A DNA stretch of 12,133 nucleotides from M3007 sp964630705 (GTDB lineage Bacteria > Bacteroidota > Bacteroidia > Chitinophagales > Saprospiraceae). Shown piece after piece: positions 1 through 6,246 of this stretch (position 1 is the stretch's first letter; every line of letters starts with the position of its first letter). The notes under the pieces are model-generated. The model saw only the letters and a program-made list of their open reading frames with translations. It ran no database searches and had not been told where the DNA came from. The translations under genes were made by a program, and so were the position numbers. The stretch lies in the NCBI GenBank assembly GCA_964630705.1, contig CAZVZH010000134.1:1-12133 (forward strand), given 5' to 3'.

Positions 1-4
1 CGTG

Positions 5-32
5 GTAGAGACGCGATGCATCGCGTCTCTAC
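5..32. repeat. 28-bp perfect palindrome, copy 1
   Basis: Each arm is GTAGAGACGCGATG, followed directly by its exact reverse complement, so the whole 28 bp is self-complementary with no spacer. An identical copy lies 55 bp further on (60-87). As RNA it would fold into a strong hairpin on either strand. It lies outside any convincing gene, beyond the 3' end of the minus-strand T9SS-cargo gene. It looks like a small dispersed palindromic (REP-like) element rather than a protein-binding site. I recall similar GTAGAGACGCG palindromes scattered through some Bacteroidota and cyanobacterial genomes, but that is memory, not something seen here. Confidence 0.85.
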
Positions 33-59
33 GGGTGCACGGCCAGACAAAACCCTGCG

Positions 60-87
60 GTAGAGACGCGATGCATCGCGTCTCTAC
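60..87. repeat. 28-bp perfect palindrome, copy 2 (possible terminator hairpin)
   Basis: Identical to the palindrome at 5-32. It begins three bases past the TAG stop of the minus-strand gene 91-2190, so the hairpin would form right at the 3' end of that transcript. On the minus strand it is followed by a GC-rich stretch before a short TTTT, so it is not a textbook rho-independent terminator, but it could still stop or protect the message. Placement of such elements just after stop codons is common for REP-type repeats. Confidence 0.8.
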
Positions 88-90
88 ATC

Positions 91-2190
91 CTACCGCAAC
101 AAAGTCACATCCCCCTGCATCGTCTTTTTTTCCCCTTCCGGCGTGGTAAACGTGGCATACCACACATACACATCGGAGGGCGCCTGCAGCCCGTTGTGCT
201 CGCCGTTCCAGCCGTCCGACTGCGAGGTGCCGGCATACACGTTTTCACCCCAGCGGTTGTACACGAACAGTTGAAAACCGGTGAGGTTGGTGCATGCCTC
301 CACGGGTTTAAACCGGTCGTTTTCCGAGTCGCCATCGGGCGTGAAAGCATTCGGAAAACGCAGGTCGCAAATACAGCCGAGCCGGGGCACCTGAACCGTG
401 GCGGTAATACTGCCGCAGGGGTTGGTCATGGTGACGGTGTACGTGCCCGTGTTCAGCACCGTAATGACCGGGGTGACTTCCCCGGTCGACCAGGCGTAGG
501 TAAACACCGGACTGCCGTTGGCAAACAACAGGGCTTTCCGCTCCTCGCACAGCGAATCGGGGTCGGCGCTGGCACTGCCCATGGGCGGAGGCAACACGTT
601 GATCGAAGTCGTGTCGGGCAGGTAAAAACAAAGCGCTTCGGAGCTGACCTCAACGGTAAACAAGCCTTCCTTGTCGGCTACGATGGTTGGCGTGGTAGCC
701 CCGGTGTTCCACAGGTACTTTTCGGCCTCTTGCACTGTGGCGTCGAGCAGTTCCATGACCGGGGCGCAGAGTTGGCCGCCGCCGCCGGTGAGCTCGAGGC
801 CTTCCATGGTAGGCATGATATCGTTGTAGGCCATTTCGTCTTTCAGCTCGATGGTGTCGATATCGCTCAGGTTGTTGACCGGTATGATCCAGACCGTGCC
901 GGCCAGAGCCAACGAATCGGCGGTGAGCAGGAGGTCGGCCTCGCAACCCGTCACGCCTTCGTCATTGGTTTTTACCAATACCGGATTCGAGTTGACAAAC
1001 ACCGTATCGATCGAAATGTGATAGGCGTAGCCGCCGTCGATGGTGGGGGTAAGCGCATGGTAGGGCGTGGTGATGCCGACGGCGATTTCCTCAAAGTAAT
1101 TTTTTGCCCAAACTGTTTTAAAACTGTCGATGGTGATGGCTGCCAGGAAATTGTACTCCCGGGCTACGTTCGGGAAGGTATCTTCTACCGTGCTGCCGGC
1201 CAGCACCACCGTGTTGGTATCGCGGGACGCCAGGTCGAAATTAAAAATATCAAATTTGCCGTTAGCCAGGTTCCAGCGGGTCGAAAACGTTACCACGCCA
1301 GCCTGATCGACGGTCAGGAACAAGCCGTCATCGCGCATGGTCAACAAGTCGCTGTGCGTGCCCGAAACGGCGTACAGCCCTTTTTTCGGTTCCGCCAGGC
1401 TCCAGGCCGTGAGGCGGGGCAGCAGCACGTTCGGAGCGGCGGCAGCCAACGATTGCGCCCAGAGCACTTGGCCGGTACTATCAGTTTTGATCAGCAAGGC
1501 TTCCTGCTGAATGCCTTGCAAGCCCGTGAAATACAAGCTCCCGCTGAGGAGAAAGCCGCCGTCGGAGGTGGCCAGCAGGTCGCCCAATACCGTTTCGTAA
1601 TTGCCGAGGCAGGAAAAACAAAACTGGCGCGACCAGAGCAGCTGCCCGTCTTCATCGAGTTTGGCCAGCAGGATGTCGTTGTCGCCAGCAGCACTGGTGA
1701 ACTGTCCGGCGCCGGCAGCCACCACCAGCGTGCTGTCCGACACCGGCAGCACTTTTGCCCGGCCGCCATTTTCAAACTGGAGCGGGCAGGCGCTGCCCAG
1801 GCGGCGGGCCCATTCCAGGCCGCCCAGGGTGTTGAATTTGGCGACGATCTTATCGCGCGCCGTATCCACTGCCGAAACGGTACCGACGAGGTAGCTGCCT
1901 TGCTGTGGCCAATAGGCCAGGTCGCCGCCCACGACGGGGAAATCAAAGTCGTAGTCGCGGCTCCAGCGCAGGCGGCCCAGGTCGCTCATTTTGGTGAGGT
2001 TGAGGCCGCCCGGACCCAGCGGGGCCGGCAGGCCGAAGCGGTAGTTGAGCATCAGAAATTCCTTGTTTTCCACCTGCTGGACGGCCAGGCCGGCGTCGTC
2101 GCGGTCGGTGCGGAATTCCTGTACAAAACGCTGTTGAGCCGGCAAGGCGCCGCAGGCCAACAGGGAAAAGAGTAGCGTGATGGTTCTCAT
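91..2190 (-). CDS. T9SS type B sorting domain-containing secreted protein
   Basis: A 699-residue secreted protein. Residues 1-18 form a signal peptide (charged start, hydrophobic LLFSLLACGAL, cleavage likely after LPA). Residues about 60-365 hold roughly six degenerate repeats of the form K-x-[DN]-x-x-G-x-[LV]-x-W (near 67, 118, 177, 235, 293 and 351), with DGGF/DGGY motifs at 210 and 385; this looks like a beta-propeller. Two short Ig/PKD-like segments follow, with LWNTGATTPTI (about 493) and AWSTGEVTPVI (about 566). The C-terminal 90 residues, from CDLRFPNAFTPDGD through LFVYNRWGENVY to GDVTLLR, are the gliding-motility-associated C-terminal domain (TIGR04131 type), the type B signal for export across the outer membrane by T9SS. 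The role of the propeller part is unknown. It lies 34 bases after the cytochrome gene and probably shares its transcript. Confidence 0.9.
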   Translation of the reverse strand: MRTITLLFSLLACGALPAQQRFVQEFRTDRDDAGLAVQQVENKEFLMLNYRFGLPAPLGPGGLNLTKMSDLGRLRWSRDYDFDFPVVGGDLAYWPQQGSYLVGTVSAVDTARDKIVAKFNTLGGLEWARRLGSACPLQFENGGRAKVLPVSDSTLVVAAGAGQFTSAAGDNDILLAKLDEDGQLLWSRQFCFSCLGNYETVLGDLLATSDGGFLLSGSLYFTGLQGIQQEALLIKTDSTGQVLWAQSLAAAAPNVLLPRLTAWSLAEPKKGLYAVSGTHSDLLTMRDDGLFLTVDQAGVVTFSTRWNLANGKFDIFNFDLASRDTNTVVLAGSTVEDTFPNVAREYNFLAAITIDSFKTVWAKNYFEEIAVGITTPYHALTPTIDGGYAYHISIDTVFVNSNPVLVKTNDEGVTGCEADLLLTADSLALAGTVWIIPVNNLSDIDTIELKDEMAYNDIMPTMEGLELTGGGGQLCAPVMELLDATVQEAEKYLWNTGATTPTIVADKEGLFTVEVSSEALCFYLPDTTSINVLPPPMGSASADPDSLCEERKALLFANGSPVFTYAWSTGEVTPVITVLNTGTYTVTMTNPCGSITATVQVPRLGCICDLRFPNAFTPDGDSENDRFKPVEACTNLTGFQLFVYNRWGENVYAGTSQSDGWNGEHNGLQAPSDVYVWYATFTTPEGEKKTMQGDVTLLR

Positions 2191-2224
2191 AATAACTTGG
2201 ATTGCTCCTGAAATAATGCTGTGT

Positions 2225-2704
2225 TTATTCCTTCGGGCGCGTGGCGGGCCGCTTGTTGCCGCGGTGGCAGGTATAGCAGCTGACGCTGGCTTGCGCGCCT
2301 TCGAGGGCTTGAATTTTGTTCAGGTTTTCATTGATCTGGGAGGTGAGCGTCATCATCTGGCGGGTGATCTCTTTTTCAGGTTTTGCCTCTGAGGCCCACT
2401 CGTTGGGCACGTGGCAGTGTTCGCAGCCGACGCCCAGCACAGAGCCCCAAATGTCCATAATATCGAGCAAACGGCCGGCCGTAACCCCATTAAGGCGCTC
2501 GATATTCTGAAACACTGAATCGGCGCGGCTGTTTTCCCGGCCGGCAATTTGGGCGCGCAGTGGCCCTGATTGGCGGGCGCGGGCGGCGGCTATGGGGTCG
2601 GGCACGGGTGGGGTGGCGGAAGCGACGGGCTTGGTTGCAGTGCTGCAGTCGGCCAGCCAAAAGGCCAGCAGGGCGAGGGTCAAAAAGGTCAGTGTTGTTT
2701 TCAT
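2225..2704 (-). CDS. Di-heme c-type cytochrome of the reaction-centre cytochrome type, probable lipoprotein
   Basis: A 159-residue exported electron carrier. It starts with a signal sequence ending LADC at residue 20; this could be a lipobox, though Asp just before the Cys is unusual. A low-complexity Ala/Pro linker runs to about 45. Two heme c attachment motifs follow: CEHCH (94-98) and CYTCH (143-147). Methionines upstream of each (M83; M117/M118) sit in predicted helices and could be axial ligands, as in the photosynthetic reaction-centre cytochrome family (PF02276). The stretch ADSVFQNIERLNGV and the tail CYTCHRGN fit the small non-photosynthetic relatives common in Bacteroidota and Acidobacteria. 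Tetraheme reaction-centre subunits are about twice this length, so this is a half-size form. Its partner is unknown; a cell-surface electron-transfer role is inference. A TAACTTTG box lies 8 bases before the ATG. Confidence 0.82.
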   Translation of the reverse strand: MKTTLTFLTLALLAFWLADCSTATKPVASATPPVPDPIAAARARQSGPLRAQIAGRENSRADSVFQNIERLNGVTAGRLLDIMDIWGSVLGVGCEHCHVPNEWASEAKPEKEITRQMMTLTSQINENLNKIQALEGAQASVSCYTCHRGNKRPATRPKE

Positions 2705-2712
2705 AGTGATGG

Positions 2713-2720
2713 CAAAGTTA
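2713..2720 (-). promoter_or_regulatory. Bacteroidota -7 box (TAACTTTG) for the cytochrome gene
   Basis: Read on the minus strand this is TAACTTTG, an exact match to the TAnnTTTG -7 element of Bacteroidota primary sigma factors. It ends 8 bases before the ATG at 2704, so the leader would be only a few bases long. No exact TTTG is seen at the -33 distance. The 43-base gap between the K+ channel stop and this gene would thus contain a promoter for the cytochrome plus T9SS-cargo pair. Confidence 0.5.
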
Positions 2721-2747
2721 GTTCAGGAGGGATGAAATCCGGTAGTT

Positions 2748-3587
2748 TCACGAGCCCAGATGGTGGCCGCAGTATTTGCAAAAACGGGCGTCGTCGTCGT
2801 GGCCTTCGCGGCTGCAGTTGGGACAGGCGTTGGTGTTGGCAGGTTGTTTTTTCACCAGCTCCATCGTCACGATCCCGGTCGGCACGGCCAAAACGGCATA
2901 GCCCAGAATCATCACCAGCGCCGACAAAAACTGCCCCAGTTCGGTTTGCGGGGTAATGTCGCCGAAGCCCACGGTAGTCAGCGTAACGATCGCCCAGTAA
3001 ATGCTCACCGGGATGTTGCTGAACCCCGGGTTCGACTGCCCTTCCACCAGGTACATCACCGATCCGATGATGATTACCAGCAGGACCACAAAAAATAAAA
3101 ATACCGCAATTTTCCCCCGGCTGGCATACAACGCCCGTGCCAGCAACTGCGCTTCACGCAAAAAATAAACAAGCTTTAATATCCGGAAAATACGCAACAA
3201 ACGCAGCGCCCGCACCACCAGCAGCATGTGCATGCCTGATACGAACAGGCTCAGGTACGAGGGCAGGATCGAAATCAGGTCAATGATACCGTAATAACTT
3301 CGGATGTAGTGCCAAGGCTGCCCAACGGAGTAAATCCGCAGCGCATATTCGATGGTAAACAAAACCGTCAGCACCCATTCCAGCAGCCGAAACCAGTAGC
3401 CGTAGCGCGCGTTCAGGCTGCCCACGCTTTCGAGCATAACCAACACGACGCTGAGCAATATCGCCGCCAGCAAAATCAGGTCGAAAGCCTTGCCCGCCGT
3501 TGTGTCGGCCTCAAAAATGATGGTGTGGATTTTCCGCCGCAGCCCGCGCTGCGATTCCAGCCGCCTGGTTTCGTCGTGTGTTGCCAT
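2748..3587 (-). CDS. Voltage-gated potassium channel with C-terminal zinc ribbon
   Basis: A 279-residue inner-membrane channel of the six-helix Kv superfamily (ion transport domain, PF00520). Predicted helices: S1 about 35-55, S2 65-87, S3 98-117, S4 121-142, S5 160-181, S6 215-240. S4 has basic residues at every third position (R126, R129, R132, R135, K138), the voltage-sensor signature. The pore loop carries TVGFGD (205-210), the K+ selectivity filter. After S6, residues 255-276 read CPNC and then CKYCGHH, a compact four-cysteine zinc ribbon. Bacterial Kv channels usually end shortly after S6 or carry coiled-coil or nucleotide-binding domains, so the ribbon is uncommon; it may govern assembly or gating (inference). 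The ATG at 3587 is chosen because the hydrophilic N-terminus is complete and a promoter-like pair sits right upstream. Confidence 0.9.
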   Translation of the reverse strand: MATHDETRRLESQRGLRRKIHTIIFEADTTAGKAFDLILLAAILLSVVLVMLESVGSLNARYGYWFRLLEWVLTVLFTIEYALRIYSVGQPWHYIRSYYGIIDLISILPSYLSLFVSGMHMLLVVRALRLLRIFRILKLVYFLREAQLLARALYASRGKIAVFLFFVVLLVIIIGSVMYLVEGQSNPGFSNIPVSIYWAIVTLTTVGFGDITPQTELGQFLSALVMILGYAVLAVPTGIVTMELVKKQPANTNACPNCSREGHDDDARFCKYCGHHLGS

Positions 3588-3600
3588 GGCGGTAAATTTG
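3569..3600 (+). promoter_or_regulatory. Candidate plus-strand promoter for the small lipoprotein gene
   Basis: TTTC (3569-3572), 20 bases, then TAAATTTG (3593-3600), a perfect match to TAnnTTTG with a three-of-four -33 element. It points toward the lipoprotein gene at 3706 and would give a leader of about 100 bases. A weaker alternative closer to the gene is GTTG (3669-3672), 19 bases, then TAAAATTG (3692-3699), 6 bases before the ATG. I cannot tell from sequence which is used. Confidence 0.35.
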
Positions 3601-3623
3601 ACAACTTTTACGCGAACGGCAAA
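3593..3623 (-). promoter_or_regulatory. Candidate promoter of the K+ channel gene
   Basis: On the minus strand TTTG (3623-3620) is followed by exactly 19 bases and then CAAATTTA (3600-3593), six of eight matches to the TAnnTTTG -7 box. The spacing fits the Bacteroidota consensus. The -7 box ends 5 bases before the ATG at 3587, implying a very short leader, as seen for the cytochrome gene. The same octamer read on the plus strand is a perfect TAAATTTG. Confidence 0.4.
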
Positions 3624-3705
3624 CTTCAGCCACCGGCCGCTTCTTCTCAGGTAGCATCGTTTTGGCCAGTTGCGTCGTTCTTTTTTACTATTAAAATTGA
3701 AATGT

Positions 3706-4059
3706 ATGAAATACCTGATTTTTATCCTGATCCTGCTGGCAGGCTCTTGTTACAATGCCAAACCTCCTGGCGATAATTCCATCCGGAACCCGGTGAGCGA
3801 CGTTTGCCTTGATTCCAAAATTATCGAAACGATGGAAAAAGCTCCATGCACGGTACAGCGTATCGGAGAATGGTGGACCCTGGTGCCCGCCGCAGGAAAT
3901 AAACGGCTCTTGCCCTGCGATCAAAACCTGGGCGCCGCTTTTCAGGTCGACGGACTGAAAGTATTGGTTAGCGGCGATTATCCGGAGTGGCATCCGTCGC
4001 CGAATGTGCGCTACGTCGGTCAACCATTTCTTGTCCGCCGCCTGGAGCGCGCCGAGTAG
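3706..4059 (+). CDS. Small hypothetical lipoprotein
   Basis: A 117-residue protein and the only plus-strand gene in the window. Residues 1-14 are a hydrophobic signal (MKYLIFILILLAGS) followed by Cys15, consistent with a lipoprotein lipobox (AGSC) and anchoring in a membrane facing the periplasm or surface. The mature part has cysteines in DVCLD, APCTV and LPCDQ, then the segment FQVDGLKVLVSGDYPEW. The pattern of a Cys, a short strand-rich body, LP-x-x-x-x-L and DGL-x-V-x-x-SGD resembles small uncharacterised lipoproteins common in Bacteroidota; I cannot name a family or function. The ATG at 3706 is preferred over an in-frame TTG at 3670 because the signal peptide begins cleanly there. The gene ends four bases from the end of the convergent serine dehydratase gene. 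Confidence 0.75.
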   Translation: MKYLIFILILLAGSCYNAKPPGDNSIRNPVSDVCLDSKIIETMEKAPCTVQRIGEWWTLVPAAGNKRLLPCDQNLGAAFQVDGLKVLVSGDYPEWHPSPNVRYVGQPFLVRRLERAE

Positions 4060-4063
4060 CCAC

Positions 4064-5485
4064 TCAACATTCCACCAAACCCAGCGTCACCTGCACGGCC
4101 AGGCCGCCATCGGCAGTTTCCTTGTACTTATGGTTCATGTCGTCGGCGGTTTCTTTCATGGTTTTGATCACCGCGTCGAGGCTGACTTTGGCTTTGGCCG
4201 GGTCGCTTTCCAGCGCGATTTGCGCTGCCGTGATGGCCTTGATGGCGCCCATGGTGTTGCGCTCGATACAGGGCACCTGCACCAGTCCGCCAATAGGGTC
4301 GCAGGTCATGCCCAAGTGGTGTTCCATGGCGATTTCAGCCGCCATCATCACCTGGGCCGAGCTGCCGCCCAGGCAGGCGGTGAGCGCCCCCGCGGCCATG
4401 GCCGACGACACGCCGATCTCCGCCTGGCAGCCGCCCATGGCCGCCGAAATCGTGGCGCCTTTTTTAAACAAACTGCCGAGTTCGCCGGCGGTCAGCAAAA
4501 AATCGAGAATGCCCTGCTCGCCGGTAAACTCAGGGCAAAAACAGGCGTAGTACATCAGCACAGCGGGAATGACCCCGGCAGCGCCATTGGTCGGCGCCGT
4601 CACCACCCGGCCGAAAGCGGCGTTTTCCTCGTTGACGGCCAGCGCAAAACAGCTCACCCACTTGAGGATCAATTGGAACGACCAGTCGCCCTGCCGGATC
4701 AGAGCCATCCATTCCTCCGGGTTTTGGTACGGCTGGTTGCCGAGCAATTTTACGTTCAGCGCATGCGCGCGCCGGCTCACATCGAGCCCGCCGGGCAGCA
4801 CGCCGTCGGTGTGGCTGCCTTTGTACACGCAGTGCAACATGACCAACCAGATGTCGAGCAGGCCCTGCCGGATCTCGTCGGGGAAACGCCAGGTGCGCTC
4901 GTTTTGAAAAACAATTTCGGCAATGGTTTTATCTTCCTGCTGGCACCAGCGGGCCAGGTCGGCGCCCCGGTCAATGGGGAAGGGCAGGGTAACGGAAGCG
5001 GCCAGGTTTTGCTCGCCTTCTTGTTCCACAAATCCGCCGCCCACGGAGTAGTACGTTTGGCTGAGGCCGGCGCCGTTGCGGAAAAATGCGCGGAACGTGA
5101 GGCCGTTGGCGTGGTAGGGCAAGGTTTCGTGGTAGAGAAAATGCACGTCCCGGGCCGGGTCGAAAGCGATGGCGGTGGCGCCGCCGAGTTGCAGGGTTTT
5201 CGTTTGGCGGATGCGCTCCAGCGTGGGCTGCACGGCTTCGACCGGGATGGTCACCGGGTCGTCGCCGTTGAGGCCGAGGATAACGGCCAGGTCGGTGCCG
5301 TGGCCCGCGCCGGTTTTGGCCAGCGAGCCGTAGAGGTCGACCTGCACGGATACCACGTGGTCGAAAGCGCCGTCGCGACCCACTTCCCGCAAAAAACGCT
5401 GCGCCGCCCGCCAGGGGCCCATGGTGTGCGAACTGGAGGGGCCGATGCCCACTTTGAAAATGTCGAAAACGCTGATTCTTTCCAT
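4064..5485 (-). CDS. sdaA: L-serine ammonia-lyase (L-serine dehydratase), iron-sulfur dependent, single chain
   Basis: A 473-residue cytosolic enzyme converting L-serine to pyruvate and ammonia with a [4Fe-4S] cluster as Lewis acid. The N-terminal beta domain (about 1-155, PF03315) begins SVFDIFKVGIGPSSSHTMGP, the hallmark of the family. The alpha domain (about 185-465, PF03313) holds APTNGAAGVIPAV (297-309). Cluster ligands are C353 (GGCQAEIG), C395 (MTCDPIGG) and C406 (VPCIERN); their 42 and 11 residue spacing equals that of the characterised Legionella enzyme. The very last residue is Cys473, matching the C-terminal Cys that enters the active site and binds the fourth iron in type 2 enzymes. 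Length is normal for the one-chain form. The ATG at 5485 is chosen over an upstream TTG at 5515 because the family's conserved N-terminus starts there. An 81-base gap separates it from the regulator gene upstream. Confidence 0.95.
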   Translation of the reverse strand: MERISVFDIFKVGIGPSSSHTMGPWRAAQRFLREVGRDGAFDHVVSVQVDLYGSLAKTGAGHGTDLAVILGLNGDDPVTIPVEAVQPTLERIRQTKTLQLGGATAIAFDPARDVHFLYHETLPYHANGLTFRAFFRNGAGLSQTYYSVGGGFVEQEGEQNLAASVTLPFPIDRGADLARWCQQEDKTIAEIVFQNERTWRFPDEIRQGLLDIWLVMLHCVYKGSHTDGVLPGGLDVSRRAHALNVKLLGNQPYQNPEEWMALIRQGDWSFQLILKWVSCFALAVNEENAAFGRVVTAPTNGAAGVIPAVLMYYACFCPEFTGEQGILDFLLTAGELGSLFKKGATISAAMGGCQAEIGVSSAMAAGALTACLGGSSAQVMMAAEIAMEHHLGMTCDPIGGLVQVPCIERNTMGAIKAITAAQIALESDPAKAKVSLDAVIKTMKETADDMNHKYKETADGGLAVQVTLGLVEC

Positions 5486-5493
5486 GCCGGGAG

Positions 5494-5501
5494 CAAAATT
5501 G
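5494..5501 (-). promoter_or_regulatory. Candidate -7 box for the serine dehydratase gene
   Basis: Minus-strand CAATTTTG matches seven of eight positions of TAnnTTTG and ends 8 bases before the ATG at 5485, the same layout as for the cytochrome gene. No good TTTG was found at the -33 distance. It lies in the 81-base gap after the Crp/Fnr gene, downstream of a likely terminator, so the dehydratase is probably transcribed on its own. Confidence 0.38.
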
Positions 5502-5530
5502 GGAAAAAGTTGCAACCCGACCGATCGAAA

Positions 5531-5558
5531 TTAAAACCCGCAGGTGTTTTTGCGAGGG
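5531..5558 (-). terminator. Candidate intrinsic terminator after the Crp/Fnr gene
   Basis: On the minus strand the region reads CCCTCGCA, an 8-base loop, then TGCGGG followed by TTTTAATTT. The arms pair over six positions with one bulged base, and the T-rich tail follows directly. It begins 8 bases past the TGA stop of the regulator gene (5567). The stem is short, so strength is uncertain, but position and tail fit the end of the seven-gene unit. Confidence 0.45.
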
Positions 5559-5566
5559 CTTCCTAG

Positions 5567-6244
5567 TCACTCCAGGCCCCGCACATCCGGCACGTAAATC
5601 TCCCGCCGGCTAAAAAACTGCACCACCCCGGCCTCTTCCAGGTCGGTAAACAACAGCGAAACCGTTTTGCGGGAGGCGCCGATCAGGGCAGCAATATCGC
5701 TTTGGTTGATGTCGAGGGTGATTTTTACCCCGGTGCGATAAGGCGTGCCGACGTCGCGGCACAAGTCTTTGAGCAATTCTAGCAATCGCTGGCGGGTATC
5801 TTTGAACAACAAAATTTGAAGGCGCCGCTCCAGGCGTTGCATACGCTCGCCAAACCGTTTGGTGAGGGTGAGCGAAAAGGGCACGTAGTCGCGGGCGAGT
5901 TCCCGGGCTTTTTCTAGGCGGAGTTTGCAAATCATGGTGTGGTCGGCCATCACCTGTGCAAACTCGCGGTGCCGCGATTCGCCAAAGAGGGCTTTTTCGC
6001 CTAAAATTTCGCCCCGGCCCAAAAAAGCGATCACTTGCTCGTTGCCGTCGTGGTCGTAGTAGCCAATTTTCACCCGGCCTTCCGCCACCAGGAAAATTTC
6101 GCGCACCAGGTCGCCCTCCATAAACAGGAAATCCTGCTTGTTGTAGCAATTCAGCGGGTGCGCCTTGAGGTGGTCGTTGTATTTGTACGGACAAAGGATG
6201 TCGTACAGGTCTACTTCTTCGAAAAACCAGATTCCTTTTTCCAT
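5567..6244 (-). CDS. Crp/Fnr family transcriptional regulator
   Basis: A 225-residue DNA-binding regulator. Residues about 25-115 form a cyclic-nucleotide-binding-type beta-barrel (FMEGD-x-x-REIFLVAEGRVKI, then IAFLGRGEILGEKALFG). A long dimer helix follows (about 120-148), then a winged helix-turn-helix of the Crp type with LDINQSDIAALIGASRKTVS (177-196) as turn and recognition helix. The effector loop reads GESRHREFAQV, lacking the Arg-Ser pair that binds cAMP in E. coli Crp, so the ligand is likely not cAMP or there is none; no N-terminal Cys cluster of the Fnr type is present either. The ATG at 6244 follows the esterase stop by two bases, so the two genes are translationally coupled; longer open frames upstream lie inside the esterase gene and lack family similarity. 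As last gene of the unit it may regulate that unit. Confidence 0.9.
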   Translation of the reverse strand: MEKGIWFFEEVDLYDILCPYKYNDHLKAHPLNCYNKQDFLFMEGDLVREIFLVAEGRVKIGYYDHDGNEQVIAFLGRGEILGEKALFGESRHREFAQVMADHTMICKLRLEKARELARDYVPFSLTLTKRFGERMQRLERRLQILLFKDTRQRLLELLKDLCRDVGTPYRTGVKITLDINQSDIAALIGASRKTVSLLFTDLEEAGVVQFFSRREIYVPDVRGLE

Positions 6245-6246
6245 AG

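Noticed and set aside
5..87. CRISPR array from the two identical 28-bp repeats
   Set aside because: Only two copies exist, each a perfect palindrome, and no cas genes are near; a palindromic dispersed repeat is the better reading.
196..2175. Long plus-strand open frame (659 codons) opposite the T9SS-cargo gene
   Set aside because: It is antisense to a gene with a clear signal peptide, repeats and sorting domain, and its own translation shows no recognisable domain. GC-rich codon use commonly leaves such mirror frames open.
2191..2224. AGGAG as a Shine-Dalgarno site for the T9SS-cargo gene
   Set aside because: It lies well over ten bases from the ATG, beyond useful distance, and genes in this window generally lack such sites.
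4049..4072. Shared terminator hairpin between the convergent lipoprotein and serine dehydratase genes
   Set aside because: Only a four-base stem (GAGT/ACTC) can form and no T run follows on either strand.
4004..5566. Long plus-strand open frame opposite the serine dehydratase gene
   Set aside because: It mirrors a complete, well-conserved enzyme, and its His/Gln/Gly-rich translation looks like a shadow.
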